A stretch of DNA of 64,000 nt. It comes from Homarus americanus. Lineage: Eukaryota; Arthropoda; Malacostraca; Decapoda; Nephropidae. Positions 1 through 10,010 of the stretch are shown here, in pieces (the first letter of the stretch is position 1; each line of letters opens with the position of its first letter). The notes below the pieces were generated by a model. It was not told where the DNA came from. It ran no database searches and saw nothing but the letters and a program-made list of their open reading frames with translations. The stretch spans positions 77,532 through 141,531 of the forward strand of contig NW_024727853.1 of assembly GCF_018991925.1 (NCBI RefSeq), in the 5' to 3' direction. A program made the translations under genes and the position numbers.

Positions 1-164
1 GTACAGTCTCAGCTCACGGGGACCTTAGAAGGACTTGCTGGGTGCTGGGAGTAAAATCCTCTTACACAGCGGCGGGGCTCAGGGCAGGAAGGCCATTATA
101 CAATAGCCATAGTGTCCTAGCTCAGGTGACAGTGTAAATGTGTTTAGGAGAGGATAGTGAGGTG

Positions 165-166
<2 letters not shown>
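1..166. other. Single-copy left edge
   Basis: Mixed sequence with no convincing reading frame. It runs into the first microsatellite. No gene or repeat is recognised. Confidence 0.5.

Positions 167-200
<34 letters not shown>
167..200. repeat. (GT)17 microsatellite
   Basis: Pure GT dinucleotide tract, preceded by two GGTGA words from which it may have expanded. Confidence 0.97.
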
Positions 201-201
<1 letters not shown>

Positions 202-416
202 GAACAGTGAGCTGCCAGGTAAGGTAGAAGATTACCTACCTCACCAGTCATCTTAGCGAGCCCACCTGTCAGCTCACTCCTCCTCCACGCCCCTCCCCCA
301 TCCCCTTCTACTTCCTCTCCCTAGATCAATGGGCCTTAAGCTCCCCTATCTCCTCTCCCCAACCTCACATTCGTAGCACCCCGAAGTTACTGCTGTAAAT
401 GGATACGGGAGGATAG

Positions 417-417
<1 letters not shown>

Positions 418-465
<48 letters not shown>
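418..465. repeat. (AC)n microsatellite
   Basis: Pure AC tract of 48 bp, opposite in strand sense to the GT tract 220 bp upstream. Confidence 0.97.
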
Positions 466-468
<3 letters not shown>

Positions 469-525
469 AGCGTTGAGTTACATGAGCAAAAAATTACGAC
501 AGAGAAAAATCTCGCAATTAGGAGC

Positions 526-665
526 ATTTCCTCCCTCCCTCCCCCTGCTCTTCCTCCCTCCCCTGCCCCTCTCTTTCTACCCTCCTCCTCCCTCCCCTGC
601 CTGCTTCCCTCCTTCCGTCCCTCTTTCTACCTTCCGTCCCTCTTTCTACCCTCCCTCCATCCCTC
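526..665. repeat. Polypyrimidine block with CCTCCCTCC words
   Basis: C and T make up almost the whole stretch, with recurring CCCTCC and a duplicated CTTCCGTCCCTCTTTCTACC. The Pro/Leu/Ser reading frame over it is a by-product of composition. Confidence 0.85.
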
Positions 666-795
666 ACGGCCTCACCTACAACAACCTTAACCTAATTATA
701 TAAGTAGTGAGGGACAGGTAAACGCCTCATAGCTAAGACCCCGCGCGAGGCACCTGACGGAGTGGCTGACGGGGGTGGCGGATCGTCTAGAAGAG

Positions 796-985
796 TGGCT
801 GCTGGAGGAGGAGAAGGGAGAGAAGAACGAGAAGAAGGAAGATGAGGAGAATAAGGAGAAGGGAGAAAAGAATAAGAAGGGAAAGGAGAATGAGAAAGGA
901 AAGGAGAATGAGAAGGGAGAGGAGAATGAGGAAAAGGGAGAAGGGAGATGAGAATGAGGAGAAAGAAGAGGAAGGGAGGAGAAAC
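796..985. repeat. Polypurine block with 18-bp periodicity
   Basis: G and A make up nearly all bases. Between about 860 and 940 the word AAGGAGAATGAGAARGGA recurs at about 18-bp spacing, so part of the block arose by tandem duplication and not only from composition. Confidence 0.8.
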
Positions 986-1079
986 GTCAAGTGAAGACCC
1001 CCCAAATTACCAAGAGACTCGCTGGCATAACTCTCCGGGATATGATCAGAAGGTTTGAATGCAATGGCTCAGAGGCGCC

Positions 1080-1172
1080 CCAGTGACCTTGACCTCCGTG
1101 ACCATAACCCCCATGACCTTGACTTAATAACCTTGACCCCCGTTACCGTGACCCCAGAAACCTTAACCCTCG
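1080..1172. repeat. Degenerate 16-bp minisatellite (TGACCTTGACCCCCG)
   Basis: About six diverged copies of a 15-16-bp unit with core TGACCTTGACC. Two copies, at 1084-1092 and 1114-1122, contain TGACCTTGA exactly, the reverse complement of TCAAGGTCA. That is the extended monomer site of FTZ-F1/ERR-type nuclear receptors. The similarity may simply come from the repeat unit. Confidence 0.75.
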
Positions 1173-1436
1173 ATAAGGCGAACTTAATTTGATCTTGCAG
1201 CTAATGGTCATGGGTGTTGTCTGTGTGCTGTATAACACTTTAAAATATCTGTTACTGTAGCGGTATTTATAATATACAGCGTCTACAGTGACCACAAGTG
1301 CTTTGGAAGCTGTGTTTGTACCTGTAGCTGTAACTTCAGGGAGGATTGGTAAAAGTTTGGAGTGGAGGACTGTGGTCACCAACCCTCAGATAAGAGATTG
1401 ATGCCTACCTTTCACTGATTGGTTTGTTTCATAGGG
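1173..1436. other. Single-copy DNA
   Basis: Balanced composition. A 79-codon minus-strand reading frame resembles no protein family I know. No splice context or repeat is seen. Confidence 0.4.
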
Positions 1437-1985
1437 AGAAGAATGGGAGGAGGGGGTGAGGTGAGGTGAGGTGAGGAATAAAATGTTGTGTTAGAGGTGG
1501 GGAAGGGAGGAGGAAAGGGAAAGGAAGAGGAGAGGGGGAAGAAAATGGGGAAGACAGCTAGTAGGAGAGAGGAGAAGGGAACGTGAGAAAGGGGACAGAT
1601 GGGAGGAAAATGGCAAGAGATAGAACAGAAAGCTGGGGAGGAGATAAATATTAACCAATAACCCAGGCTGTTTAGGTAAGGCTGGGGAGGGGTACTTGTG
1701 GAGAGGCGTTTGGGGAGACACGTATGGTGGAGGGGTAGTTGGGGAGAGACGTATGGGGGGAGGAGGTGCATGGCGGTGGGGTAGGCTTGGGGAATGGGTG
1801 TTGAGAGGAGATGGGAGTGTATTGGAAGGGGTCCTGGGGGCGTGGGGAAAGCTTTGGGGCAGAGAAGTGAGTGGGAGGTGTGTTGGGTTAGGAGTACTGG
1901 GGCTGGGGGGGAAGGGGCAGGCTGGGGGCTGGGCGGGGCTGGGGGCGGGAAGGGGGTCTGAGGCATGGGGAGGGAGAGGAGAATA
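1437..1985. repeat. G-rich polypurine block, partly tandem
   Basis: Long G/A-rich stretch. Between about 1690 and 1770 the word GGGGAGAGACGTATGG recurs, showing local tandem duplication. The many G-runs could form quadruplexes on the plus strand. Proline-rich minus-strand frames here are compositional. Confidence 0.8.
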
Positions 1986-2262
1986 GCACACAACCGCCTC
2001 AGTCCAAACCTTCAACATCCTCCCTCCACCTCACCTCCTCCCAGCAGGTAGAATATCATAAATTAACCTGGCCAAGACAACGCCGGGGGTGACTGCTGAA
2101 TACTGGAGAATATATTATCTGTCTAGCGGGGATAGGTGGTGGGGAAGAGAGACTGATGGAGGAAGAGGGTCGAGATGTGTGAGAGAGAAGGAGGATTGGT
2201 TGAGGGGAGGTGAGGGGGATGGAAGAAAGGAGGAGAAGGAAGGATAAAAAAATCACAAATAT

Positions 2263-2264
<2 letters not shown>

Positions 2265-2293
<29 letters not shown>

Positions 2294-2305
2294 CGAGAGA
2301 GAAGA
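2265..2305. repeat. (AG)n microsatellite
   Basis: AG tract with a single ACG interruption near 2295. Confidence 0.95.
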
Positions 2306-2349
2306 ATAAGATAAACAGAAAGTGACCAGACAGACAGATATATTTGCAG

Positions 2350-2375
2350 ACACACACACACACACACACACACAC
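2350..2375. repeat. (AC)13 microsatellite
   Basis: Short pure AC tract 45 bp after an AG tract. Confidence 0.95.
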
Positions 2376-2552
2376 GTCGGCTGGGGCGTTTTACCGCCTG
2401 TTCTCCCTCAAAATATAATCCAATGAGACGCAGTGAAAGCTTTTCTTTTGAGCCCCGCGACCAGCAAAGTGGTTTGTGATCACAAAGTTACGCTCTAATT
2501 GTGTTATCCCCCCCTTACCACCCCGTCCCACCCACCTTAAACCTTCTTCTGT

Positions 2553-2622
2553 CCACCCCCTCCCTCTCCACCCCCTCCCTCTCCACCCCCTCCCTCTCCA
2601 CCCCTCCCTCTCCACCCTCCCC
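2553..2622. repeat. 15-bp minisatellite (CCACCCCCTCCCTCT)
   Basis: Four to five near-identical tandem copies, the last two one base shorter. Confidence 0.9.
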
Positions 2623-3174
2623 AACACTTTACACCCCCCACACACAATTTAGTTCTTTCGGTAATGGAGTGTTTTACATCCAGACCCTCCAGCTGACTTC
2701 ATTACCCCCCACCCCTCCCATTCCTCTCATAGGACCCACAAATATCACACTCGCAAATTTAACCCCAAATTATTATTTTTTTAACTGATCATCAAGTCAA
2801 AAAATCAATTCAAAATAAAAAAGTTAAATATTCCCTAACATAAGAAATCAGTGTACGGAGAGCCGCCCCTCGCCCACGTTAACCTCAATTTATTTCCGTC
2901 TCATCACTTCGTAATTACAGGTAAAATTTTGCTAATGCCTCATTAACTCACAGTTTCAGGTAAACTCCTGAATTTCAGGGGTAACACGTGCCACACTGAA
3001 TTTATTATCGCTGTCGTATATGTCGGTTCATCACTTCACTAACCCATCAGACAAACAAACAGGCGGACATCTACCAGTCATCACAGCGTGTGGCTTAAAA
3101 CAATTAAAGCAAAAATTTTAAAACAACCAGAACCTCTGTTGACAACTTGTTTAAAAAAGGTTGTGTCATGATAT

Positions 3175-3176
<2 letters not shown>
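2623..3176. other. AT-rich single-copy DNA
   Basis: Contains a poly-T/AT stretch near 2775 and scattered short AT words. No gene, RNA or transposon end recognised. Confidence 0.4.

Positions 3177-3237
<61 letters not shown>
3177..3237. repeat. (TC)30 microsatellite
   Basis: Pure 61-bp TC tract. Confidence 0.98.
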
Positions 3238-3239
<2 letters not shown>

Positions 3240-3420
3240 AGTCACGTAAGCGAATCCGACTCTCGGTAAGGCTGGTCATGTCAGTCCTTCAATGGTCCAA
3301 GTAAGAAATTTAAGCGTACAGTATTTACCCCAGGCACAAGGCTTCTCTTTATTCCTCAGTTGTAGTGCCGTCCGAAGAGGGGAGAGGGAGCAATCGAAGA
3401 GGATCTATGAGTCACGCTAA

Positions 3421-4390
3421 CTTGAGGACTAACTTACCTAGCCTGAGGACTGTGTTACCTTGCCTGAGGACTGTGTTACCTAGCCTGAGGACTGTGTTAC
3501 CTTGCCTGAGGACTGTGTTACCTTGCCTGAACTATGTTACCTTGCCTGTGACTGTGTTACCTGAGGACTGTGTTACCTTGCCTGAGGACTATGTTACCTA
3601 GCCTGAGGACTGTGTTACCTTGCCTGAGGACTGTGTTACCTTGCCTGGAGGACTATGTTACCTTGCCTGGGGACTGTGTTACTAGCCTGGAACTGTGTTA
3701 CCTTTGCCTGGGACTATGTTACCTAGCCTGAGTGGACTGTGTTACTCTTGCCTGAGGACTGTGTTAGTTTCTTGCTCTGAGGACTGTGTTACCTTGCTCT
3801 GAGGACTGTGTTACCTAGCCTGAGGACTGTGTTACCTTGCCTGAGGACTGCTTGCTTGGGACTATGTTACCCAGCCTGAGGACTGTGTACCTGCCTGGGA
3901 CTGTGTTATTTTGCCTGAGGACTATGTTACCTTGCCTAGGTTACTCTAGCCTGTGTGTTACCTTGCCTGAGGACTGTGTTACCTTGCCTGAGGACTGTGT
4001 TACCGAGACCTTTTTTGCCTGAGGACTGTGTTACCTTGCCTGAGGACTGTGTTTGCCTGAGGACTGTGTTACTCTTGCCTGAGCCTGAGGATTGTGTTAC
4101 CTTGAGGACTCAGGACTGTGTTACCTTGCCTGAGGACTGTGTTACCTTGCCTGAGGACTGTGTTACCTTGCCTGAGGACTGTGTTACCTTGCCTGAGGAC
4201 TGTGTACCTTGCCTGAGGACTGTGTTACCTAGCCTGAGGACTGTGCCTGAGGACTGTGTTACCTTGCCTGAGGACTATGTTACCTTGCCTGAGGACTGTG
4301 TTACCTTGCCTGAGGACTGTGTTACCTAGCCTGTGGACTGTGTTACCTTGCCTGAGGAGTATGTTACCTTGCCTGAGGACTGTTACCTTG
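3421..4390. repeat. 21-bp minisatellite array, about 45 copies
   Basis: Tandem array of a 21-bp unit with core GCCTGAGGACTGTGTTACC, spanning about 970 bp. Most variants are single substitutions (TAG/TTG before GCC, TGT/TAT), plus units shortened or extended by a few bases. Because 21 is a multiple of three, runs of in-phase copies stay open and give an artificial PEDCVTL-type peptide; indels break it repeatedly, so it is not a protein. There are no unique spacers, so it is not a CRISPR array. The most uniform copies lie at about 4105-4200 and 4250-4330, which suggests the right part was amplified most recently. Confidence 0.97.
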
Positions 4391-4666
4391 TCTTGACCAG
4401 GTCAGCAGGTAGAAAATCGACCACGAATCCCTTGTGTTTGTGGGACGTATACAGTACAGTAAGGGATCTCGGGCCACATTCATAAGATTATGCGCCTTAA
4501 TTTTGCCCGTAAACAGGTTTTGAGAGAGCGTATCAACTCCTGTGATAGTCTCAATATATTTCTTATTACATCAGACACGTTATCTCCAGCTTGACGCCAG
4601 CTTATACTTCTAAAATTACGAGAAAAATGTGACGTAAAAACGCTTCGAGAATCTGACACTATGAGG
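4391..4666. other. Single-copy DNA next to the minisatellite
   Basis: Balanced composition with no recognised feature. A 69-codon minus-strand frame here has no family resemblance. Confidence 0.35.
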
Positions 4667-4978
4667 CAAAAAATCGACTTTATTTTCATTTGTCATGAGG
4701 CTCATCTTCCTACGGTTTTCTCCTGTGAGCTGCCGTCAGGGGAGAGGGATAAATTACTCAAGTGATTCAGGGCCGCTAGCCAAAGGGTCCTTCAGGTTCA
4801 ATTTGCACCCTAGCCTGGCCCCTGAAAGGTTATTATAAGGAAAATCGACCTTATTTTCTTTTGACTTGAAGCTCATTTTCCTTCGATTTTTTCCGTCGAG
4901 GGAGAAGGATGAGGGATTTAGGCCCATCTACCACGGGTTTTTAGGGGCTATTGTTCACCCTCACCCTGGCCCTGAAGG
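4667..4978. repeat. Ancient tandem duplication of about 150 bp
   Basis: Copy A (4667-4828) and copy B (4838-4978) share the same order of words: AAAATCGAC-TTATTTTC, GAYTTGAAGCTCAT-like, TTCCTWCG, a GGGAGARGGAT block and a closing CCTGGCCCTGAARG. Intervening bases are diverged and copy B is about 20 bp shorter. No terminal inverted repeats or target duplication are visible. It may be two units of an unrecognised satellite or part of a decayed element. Confidence 0.7.
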
Positions 4979-5059
4979 CGTCAAGCTCGCAGCGGAGTAA
5001 ACTTACCCTGACAGGTGCCACGTGGTCTGTTTAGTGATCTGGAAGCGTATTGTTTTTAA

Positions 5060-5364
5060 TTGTGAAATATGTGAGGGGGAGTAAGAGGAGGCAGGGAGGG
5101 TGTGTGATTGACGGGTGAGGGAGGAAAGGAGGGTCGAGAAGGTGGTGTGGAAGGAGAGGGAAGGGGTGAAATGGGGAGAAGAGGTGTGAGACGAGGAGGG
5201 AAGGAGTGAGGAAAGAAGGAGTGGGAAGGGGAAGTGAGGAGAAGGGAAAGGAAGAGTGAGATGGGGCGGCCGTGAGAAAGTAAGAAATGGGGAGGAATTA
5301 CAGTGAGGAGGAGGAGGGAGTATGGACAGATTGCTAAGTGGAGTGTGAGGGAAGATAGAGAGGG

Positions 5365-5365
<1 letters not shown>
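5060..5365. repeat. Polypurine block
   Basis: Nearly all G and A with no sharp period. It leads directly into the GT tract. Confidence 0.75.

Positions 5366-5419
<54 letters not shown>
5366..5419. repeat. (TG)27 microsatellite
   Basis: Pure TG tract, 54 bp. Confidence 0.98.
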
Positions 5420-5420
<1 letters not shown>

Positions 5421-5439
5421 AAGGTGTAGAACTGTACTA

Positions 5440-5440
<1 letters not shown>

Positions 5441-5490
<50 letters not shown>
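5441..5490. repeat. (GA)n microsatellite
   Basis: GA tract with one GGA slip near 5479. It follows the TG tract after about 20 bp. Confidence 0.97.
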
Positions 5491-5752
5491 CCAGGTGATA
5501 ACAGGGATAAATGAGAGTGTCAGGGAGAGATAGAGTGGACAAGGTTCAGGAGGGGAGGAAGAGACGGGAAGGAAAAGGGAGGGAGAAGCGACAGAGAGGC
5601 GACAACACAAGACAAATGAGGAGTGAAAGGGGAGAGAGGAGGGAATGGGAGTGGGAATCAGGGAATAAGAGAAGTCATTGCCTTTTAGTGATGGAGGGGA
5701 TTGGAAAGTGACTTGTATGAAGTGAGAAGAAAACAAATGAATAAATAAAGTT

Positions 5753-5755
<3 letters not shown>
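5491..5755. repeat. Purine-rich DNA
   Basis: Irregular GA-rich sequence grading into single-copy DNA after about 5680. No gene. Confidence 0.5.
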
Positions 5756-5796
<41 letters not shown>

Positions 5797-5882
5797 CTAA
5801 ACCACACGCACTGAAATATTAAGACAACAATCTGTGAAACTGTAACAAAGCGACCGCACACACACACACACACACACACACA

Positions 5883-5941
<59 letters not shown>
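5756..5941. repeat. Compound microsatellite: (TG)19 ... (CA)13-(GA)28
   Basis: A TG tract (5756-5794), 62 bp of unique DNA, then CA (5857-5882) running into GA (5886-5941). TG and CA on the same strand are mutually complementary and could pair across the spacer. Confidence 0.95.
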
Positions 5942-5943
<2 letters not shown>

Positions 5944-6419
5944 ACCAATAAAAATTCATGAATTCAAAACCAAAAACTCACAAGTGTTACTTTTGAAGAC
6001 GTTCCCACACCTTGTCGGGCGAGAGAATTCATCAGTAACAACAAAAGCTAACGACATTACTACCCGACACACCTGCATATACTTAACTCGTTATGCTGGG
6101 CGGGTCTGTCATGAATAAGTAATGCAGAATCTTTGTGTTCCTCGTTTAACTCAAGAGAAGTCATGTGCCCGGAACATTCTCAAGAGTAAAAAAATATTAC
6201 ATCCCATTCCTTCATGTAATCTGCGTCTATATAGTCAATCCAGCTCCAGTCTTCCCTGACCTGACTGTGGAATGTTATAACCGAGTGAGGGATATTCGTG
6301 GTTGTTTTCTTCTTGTTCTTCTTCTTCTTCTTAACCCCCTGAGTACGATGACTTCAGTAAATACATTAGACCAGCAATTGGACTAAGTTAGCGAAACGGA
6401 GCTTGGCATAACCGTAGAG

Positions 6420-6424
<5 letters not shown>
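5942..6424. other. Single-copy DNA
   Basis: Holds a short (TTC)n run near 6308-6333 and a 73-codon plus-strand frame (6165-6386) with no family resemblance. No gene supported. Confidence 0.4.

Positions 6425-6486
<62 letters not shown>
6425..6486. repeat. (AC)31 microsatellite
   Basis: Pure AC tract, 62 bp. Confidence 0.98.
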
Positions 6487-6488
<2 letters not shown>

Positions 6489-6768
6489 TTAACAAACAAA
6501 CACTGAAACAAAATCTTAAAACACCTCGATTTACACCATAAAAACTTTTGTATACGAGTTCATTGTCACAACCAATAAATACTTCACCTAAAAATAATAA
6601 ATATTTACAAATACTTCCAGTGTGTAATTCTCCAGGTCATTGAGAGTGCCAACATCCACTTCAAAATAATTACAGTGCCATTATTACAAGTAGCTTATTG
6701 CTGGCACTTCTCTGGTTCATGTTATGTGTACTGTAATACCTCTCTATACAATAATGTATTTATAAATA

Positions 6769-6770
<2 letters not shown>
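6487..6770. other. AT-rich single-copy DNA
   Basis: AT-rich; no gene or structured repeat seen. Confidence 0.35.

Positions 6771-6850
<80 letters not shown>
6771..6850. repeat. (TA)40 microsatellite
   Basis: Pure TA tract of 80 bp, self-complementary and able to extrude as a cruciform. Confidence 0.98.
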
Positions 6851-6853
<3 letters not shown>

Positions 6854-7056
6854 TATAACCTATAATAAATGTTATGTAAGCTGTAATATCATCTCTATAT
6901 AACACTCATTTATATAATCACCAATATTAAGTGTGCTGTATAATTTATATATACATAATTTATATTTACAGTATCGAGCATTTTTACGTTTATTCGCAAC
7001 TTGAAAATTATTGGAATCCCTAAGTAGTATACGGTCGCCAGGGACAAACCTATACG

Positions 7057-7269
7057 AGGTGAAGGCAGGTGGTGACAGATGTAGGTAAGTGAAGGCAGGT
7101 TATGACAGGTGAAGGCAGGTGATGACAAGTGACGGTAGGTGATGATAGGTAGAGGCAGATGATGACAGGTGAAGGCAGGTGAAGGCAGGTGATGACAGGT
7201 GAAGGCAGGTGATGATAGGTAAAGATAGGTAAATAAAAGAAGGCAGGTGATAAAAGGTGATGGTAGGCA
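7057..7269. repeat. 10/20-bp minisatellite (GTGAAGGCAGGTGATGACAG)
   Basis: About ten copies of a 20-bp unit made of two related 10-bp halves (GTGAAGGCAG and GTGATGACAG). Substitutions are frequent, and one GTGAAGGCAG half-unit is doubled near 7170-7190. Confidence 0.9.
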
Positions 7270-7294
7270 TGACACCGACCAGTTAAAAAAAAAA

Positions 7295-7295
<1 letters not shown>

Positions 7296-7335
<40 letters not shown>
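7296..7335. repeat. (TA)20 microsatellite
   Basis: TA tract directly after a 10-A run. It probably grew at an A-rich end. Confidence 0.95.
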
Positions 7336-7337
<2 letters not shown>

Positions 7338-7532
7338 AAATAATAAAAAAGATTAAGTGAGAAAGACACAAACGGATAAAAACTAAGATAGAGAAGGAAA
7401 AGAAGATCCCAGTTGAAGAAAGTAAAAGAACACAGAGTGAATATCGAATCAAAGGCGAAGAGAGAAAGAAAATCTAGATAAAATTTTAGTAACATGTTTC
7501 GTATGCAAAGAATGGTCATCCCAGGAGGTCGA

Positions 7533-7534
<2 letters not shown>

Positions 7535-7577
<43 letters not shown>
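7535..7577. repeat. (AC)21 microsatellite
   Basis: Pure AC tract. Confidence 0.97.
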
Positions 7578-7580
<3 letters not shown>

Positions 7581-8550
7581 TCACACCTCCCTACACATGT
7601 ATCATTACACTCAGATATGTACAGTGGCCTCCACATGTGATGCTACGCCCTACCGTGCCTCCCTGGCTCATGTGGCACCGTGGCACTACTCGTGTGGCTA
7701 GCATAGGGAACTGATAGATGGGACTCTTTCCTAGCATTTGTTCTTGTCAGTATTGCATACATATATTAATATTCTAAAGAACAATCTTCAACAGAAGTAA
7801 TACATATTTTGTTTCTGTATTGTGATATATGATGTAACTTACAAAATAAAGAAGCTTTTGACGAAACAGACAACGAGAAGAGGAGGCGGCGGGGAGGATG
7901 GGAGAAGTAGAGGGAGAGGCAGAGAAGGATCATAGTACACATGTCAAACTACATCATCACCACACCCCCTCCCCCCTCTCTCCTTCACCATCCTTCCCAT
8001 GAAACCTTTCTTCCCCACACTGCCTTATCCCTCCCCTCACCATCGTCCTCCCCATATCACACCACCATCTTATTCACCCTTCCTCTCCACATCATCATAC
8101 GGTTCCTCCCCCTGTCTCCTCATACAACTCTTCCTCGCCACACCCTTTCCCATCCCACAATTGTTAAAGAGAATCAAAGGCAGAACAGGAAAGGGGCGAA
8201 GAGAAAGCGAGCGATGGGAGAAAGTGGAACGGACCGACCATTAGTGACCGCCTCTACACCTTGATCACAGCAACAAAGGGAAAGAGAATCAGAAAAACCT
8301 AAAAAAAAAAAGTTTGCTGGAATGGTAAACTGCTTCCCTCCTCCATAACTGTATAAAGGAGAAAGACATCTAATTATGGTAAAGTCTCGGTGTAATTACG
8401 ACGCCATTGTGAACGATCGCTTGGCTCTATACAATCAGGAATATAAAAAGGTTGTTAGGGTGGAGGCGTCTTCACGTTTCCAGTTAAGGAGGAGGAGGAG
8501 GGGACTACACTCCGACGTATGGAACCTCTGAATGACAGTAGTAAAGGAGG
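7578..8550. other. Single-copy DNA with a short pyrimidine-rich part
   Basis: 7950-8160 is C/T-rich. 8293-8304 is an A-run. The overlapping Ser/Pro/His-rich frames of 80-107 codons follow composition. No gene supported. Confidence 0.4.
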
Positions 8551-8637
8551 TGTGTGTGTGTGTGTGTGTGTGATCGTGGCCGGATCCTCGCGTGACTGCC
8601 TGCATAACAATGATAACTAATGCGCGATGACCTTTCC

Positions 8638-8705
<68 letters not shown>

Positions 8706-8764
8706 GGCAACAGAGAATCGAGTACAGGATGGTGTGTGTGTGGGTGTGTGTGTGTGTGTGTGTG
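8551..8764. repeat. Microsatellite trio: (TG)11, (AC)30, imperfect (GT)16
   Basis: TG at 8551-8572, AC at 8642-8701 and an imperfect GT tract at 8732-8764, all within 215 bp. The AC tract is complementary to both TG tracts on the same strand. Confidence 0.96.
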
Positions 8765-8878
8765 CTGGACAGAGGGAGGTTACTCTGGCACCTAGGCTGT
8801 GGATGGCCCGCTGTGGGGTGCTTTGCCCAGTCTAGTGAGACGCGCCACGGTCATTACAGCTCAAACGATCGTTGCGTG

Positions 8879-8935
8879 GGAGGGAAGGGGGGTGGGAAGG
8901 GGGATGGGGGTGGAAAGAGGGGAGGGAGGGGGGGA
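8879..8935 (+). repeat. G-rich tract with many G-runs
   Basis: Eight or more runs of three to seven Gs separated by one to four bases. This fits a stable G-quadruplex on the plus strand. Confidence 0.8.
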
Positions 8936-9323
8936 TTGAGTTATTGGGGGCGAAGTCGGGTCTATAACAAGGACTAGCTAACGTTAGGGCAAGGGCAGTG
9001 GTGTAGTTAGACAGGGACCTCCCCCAGCAGGAAGGAGGGAGGAGCTGAATGGCCCTAATCACCACACTGATAGACGCCCGATGGTGGTGTAATGTGGCCA
9101 TTTAGAGAGAGGGGGAGAGAAATAAAATAAAGGGCTCAATGGTGGCCCCGTACCTATGACGCAGTCGGGGGAAGAGAAGGGTGGTAATTTAATGGCCATT
9201 TTACATCCCGGCAACATATGTCCCTCCCAACAACCACCCCTCTTCCTCCCCCCCACCCACACCCTCCCTACCTCTCCCACTATCACCACAAGTACAAATA
9301 AATAGTGTACATATGTGTATAAG

Positions 9324-9326
<3 letters not shown>
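8936..9326. other. Single-copy DNA
   Basis: No gene recognised. 9225-9280 is C-rich. Confidence 0.35.

Positions 9327-9356
<30 letters not shown>
9327..9356. repeat. (AC)n microsatellite
   Basis: Pure 30-bp AC tract. Confidence 0.95.
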
Positions 9357-9358
<2 letters not shown>

Positions 9359-9475
9359 AATAATAAAAAAGTTTGTCTCTATTAAATAGCCGACTCGATC
9401 GTCACTCATGAAAATAACAGTTTAATGATAACAGCACAACAATTATTTGGATCATTATAAATGCAAAGTAGAATT

Positions 9476-9600
9476 ACGGGCCGTACGCGCTAACGCCGCC
9501 ACGGGGGAAAATGCGTCAAACGTGTATTATAGCGTCGAATCCCCCCGGCGGGCTGGCGTAAACTAGCGTATACGCCGGCAGTTTTATCGGTTGGCGTTAT
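9476..9600. other. CpG-dense patch
   Basis: About twenty CpG dinucleotides in 125 bp, with recurring GGCGT/ACGCC words in both orientations (for example ACGCCGCC, GGCGTAAACTAGCG, TACGCCGGC, TTGGCGTT). The flanks are ordinary. It could be an unmethylated regulatory patch or the edge of an unknown element. No reading frame crosses it. Confidence 0.6.
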
Positions 9601-9715
9601 TATAATCACCTCTCTATCATCACTCGCTAATATTCTTTTTGATATTCGAGTCAACTTGCAATCCGTGGGCCGTAGGGAGAGTCCATTTCACTTTTTGGCA
9701 CCAGTTTGGAAGCGA

Positions 9716-9729
9716 TTTTTTTTTTTTTT
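9716..9729. repeat. T-run
   Basis: Fourteen Ts. No retroposon body is evident on either side. Confidence 0.85.
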
Positions 9730-9837
9730 GGACAACAAGGCCGACTATAAACAGCTTCCGTTATACCTGTGCTTTATAATGGCGCTGCGTTCGGGTTCTT
9801 TATTAGAGCTTCGTTAGTGAGTGTTTTGAAGTCGGCT

Positions 9838-9950
9838 AGGGGAAGGGTGGGAGGGAGTAGGGAGGGAGGGAGGAGAGGGGAAGGGAGAGGGAGAAGGGGA
9901 GGGGAAGGAAGGGGGAGAGAGGAGGGTGGGAGGAGAGTGAGGGAAATATC
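9838..9950. repeat. Polypurine block (GGGAGGGA words)
   Basis: Almost all G and A, with G-runs of three to four. Confidence 0.8.
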
Positions 9951-10010
9951 TACATGGTATACGTATTAAAAAGTTGCAAGGGGTATGTCGGTATTATGCA
10001 ATTTCGAGAG

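Noticed and set aside
3365..4329. PEDCVTL-repeat proteins
   Set aside because: The 21-bp minisatellite keeps frame by chance of unit length; indels break it and the frame restarts several times.
3421..4390. CRISPR-like array
   Set aside because: Units are contiguous with no unique spacers, and the setting is eukaryotic. The same applies to 47728-48092.
4391..4666. Part of the 150-bp tandem duplication
   Set aside because: I could not extend the copy-A/copy-B word order into this segment.
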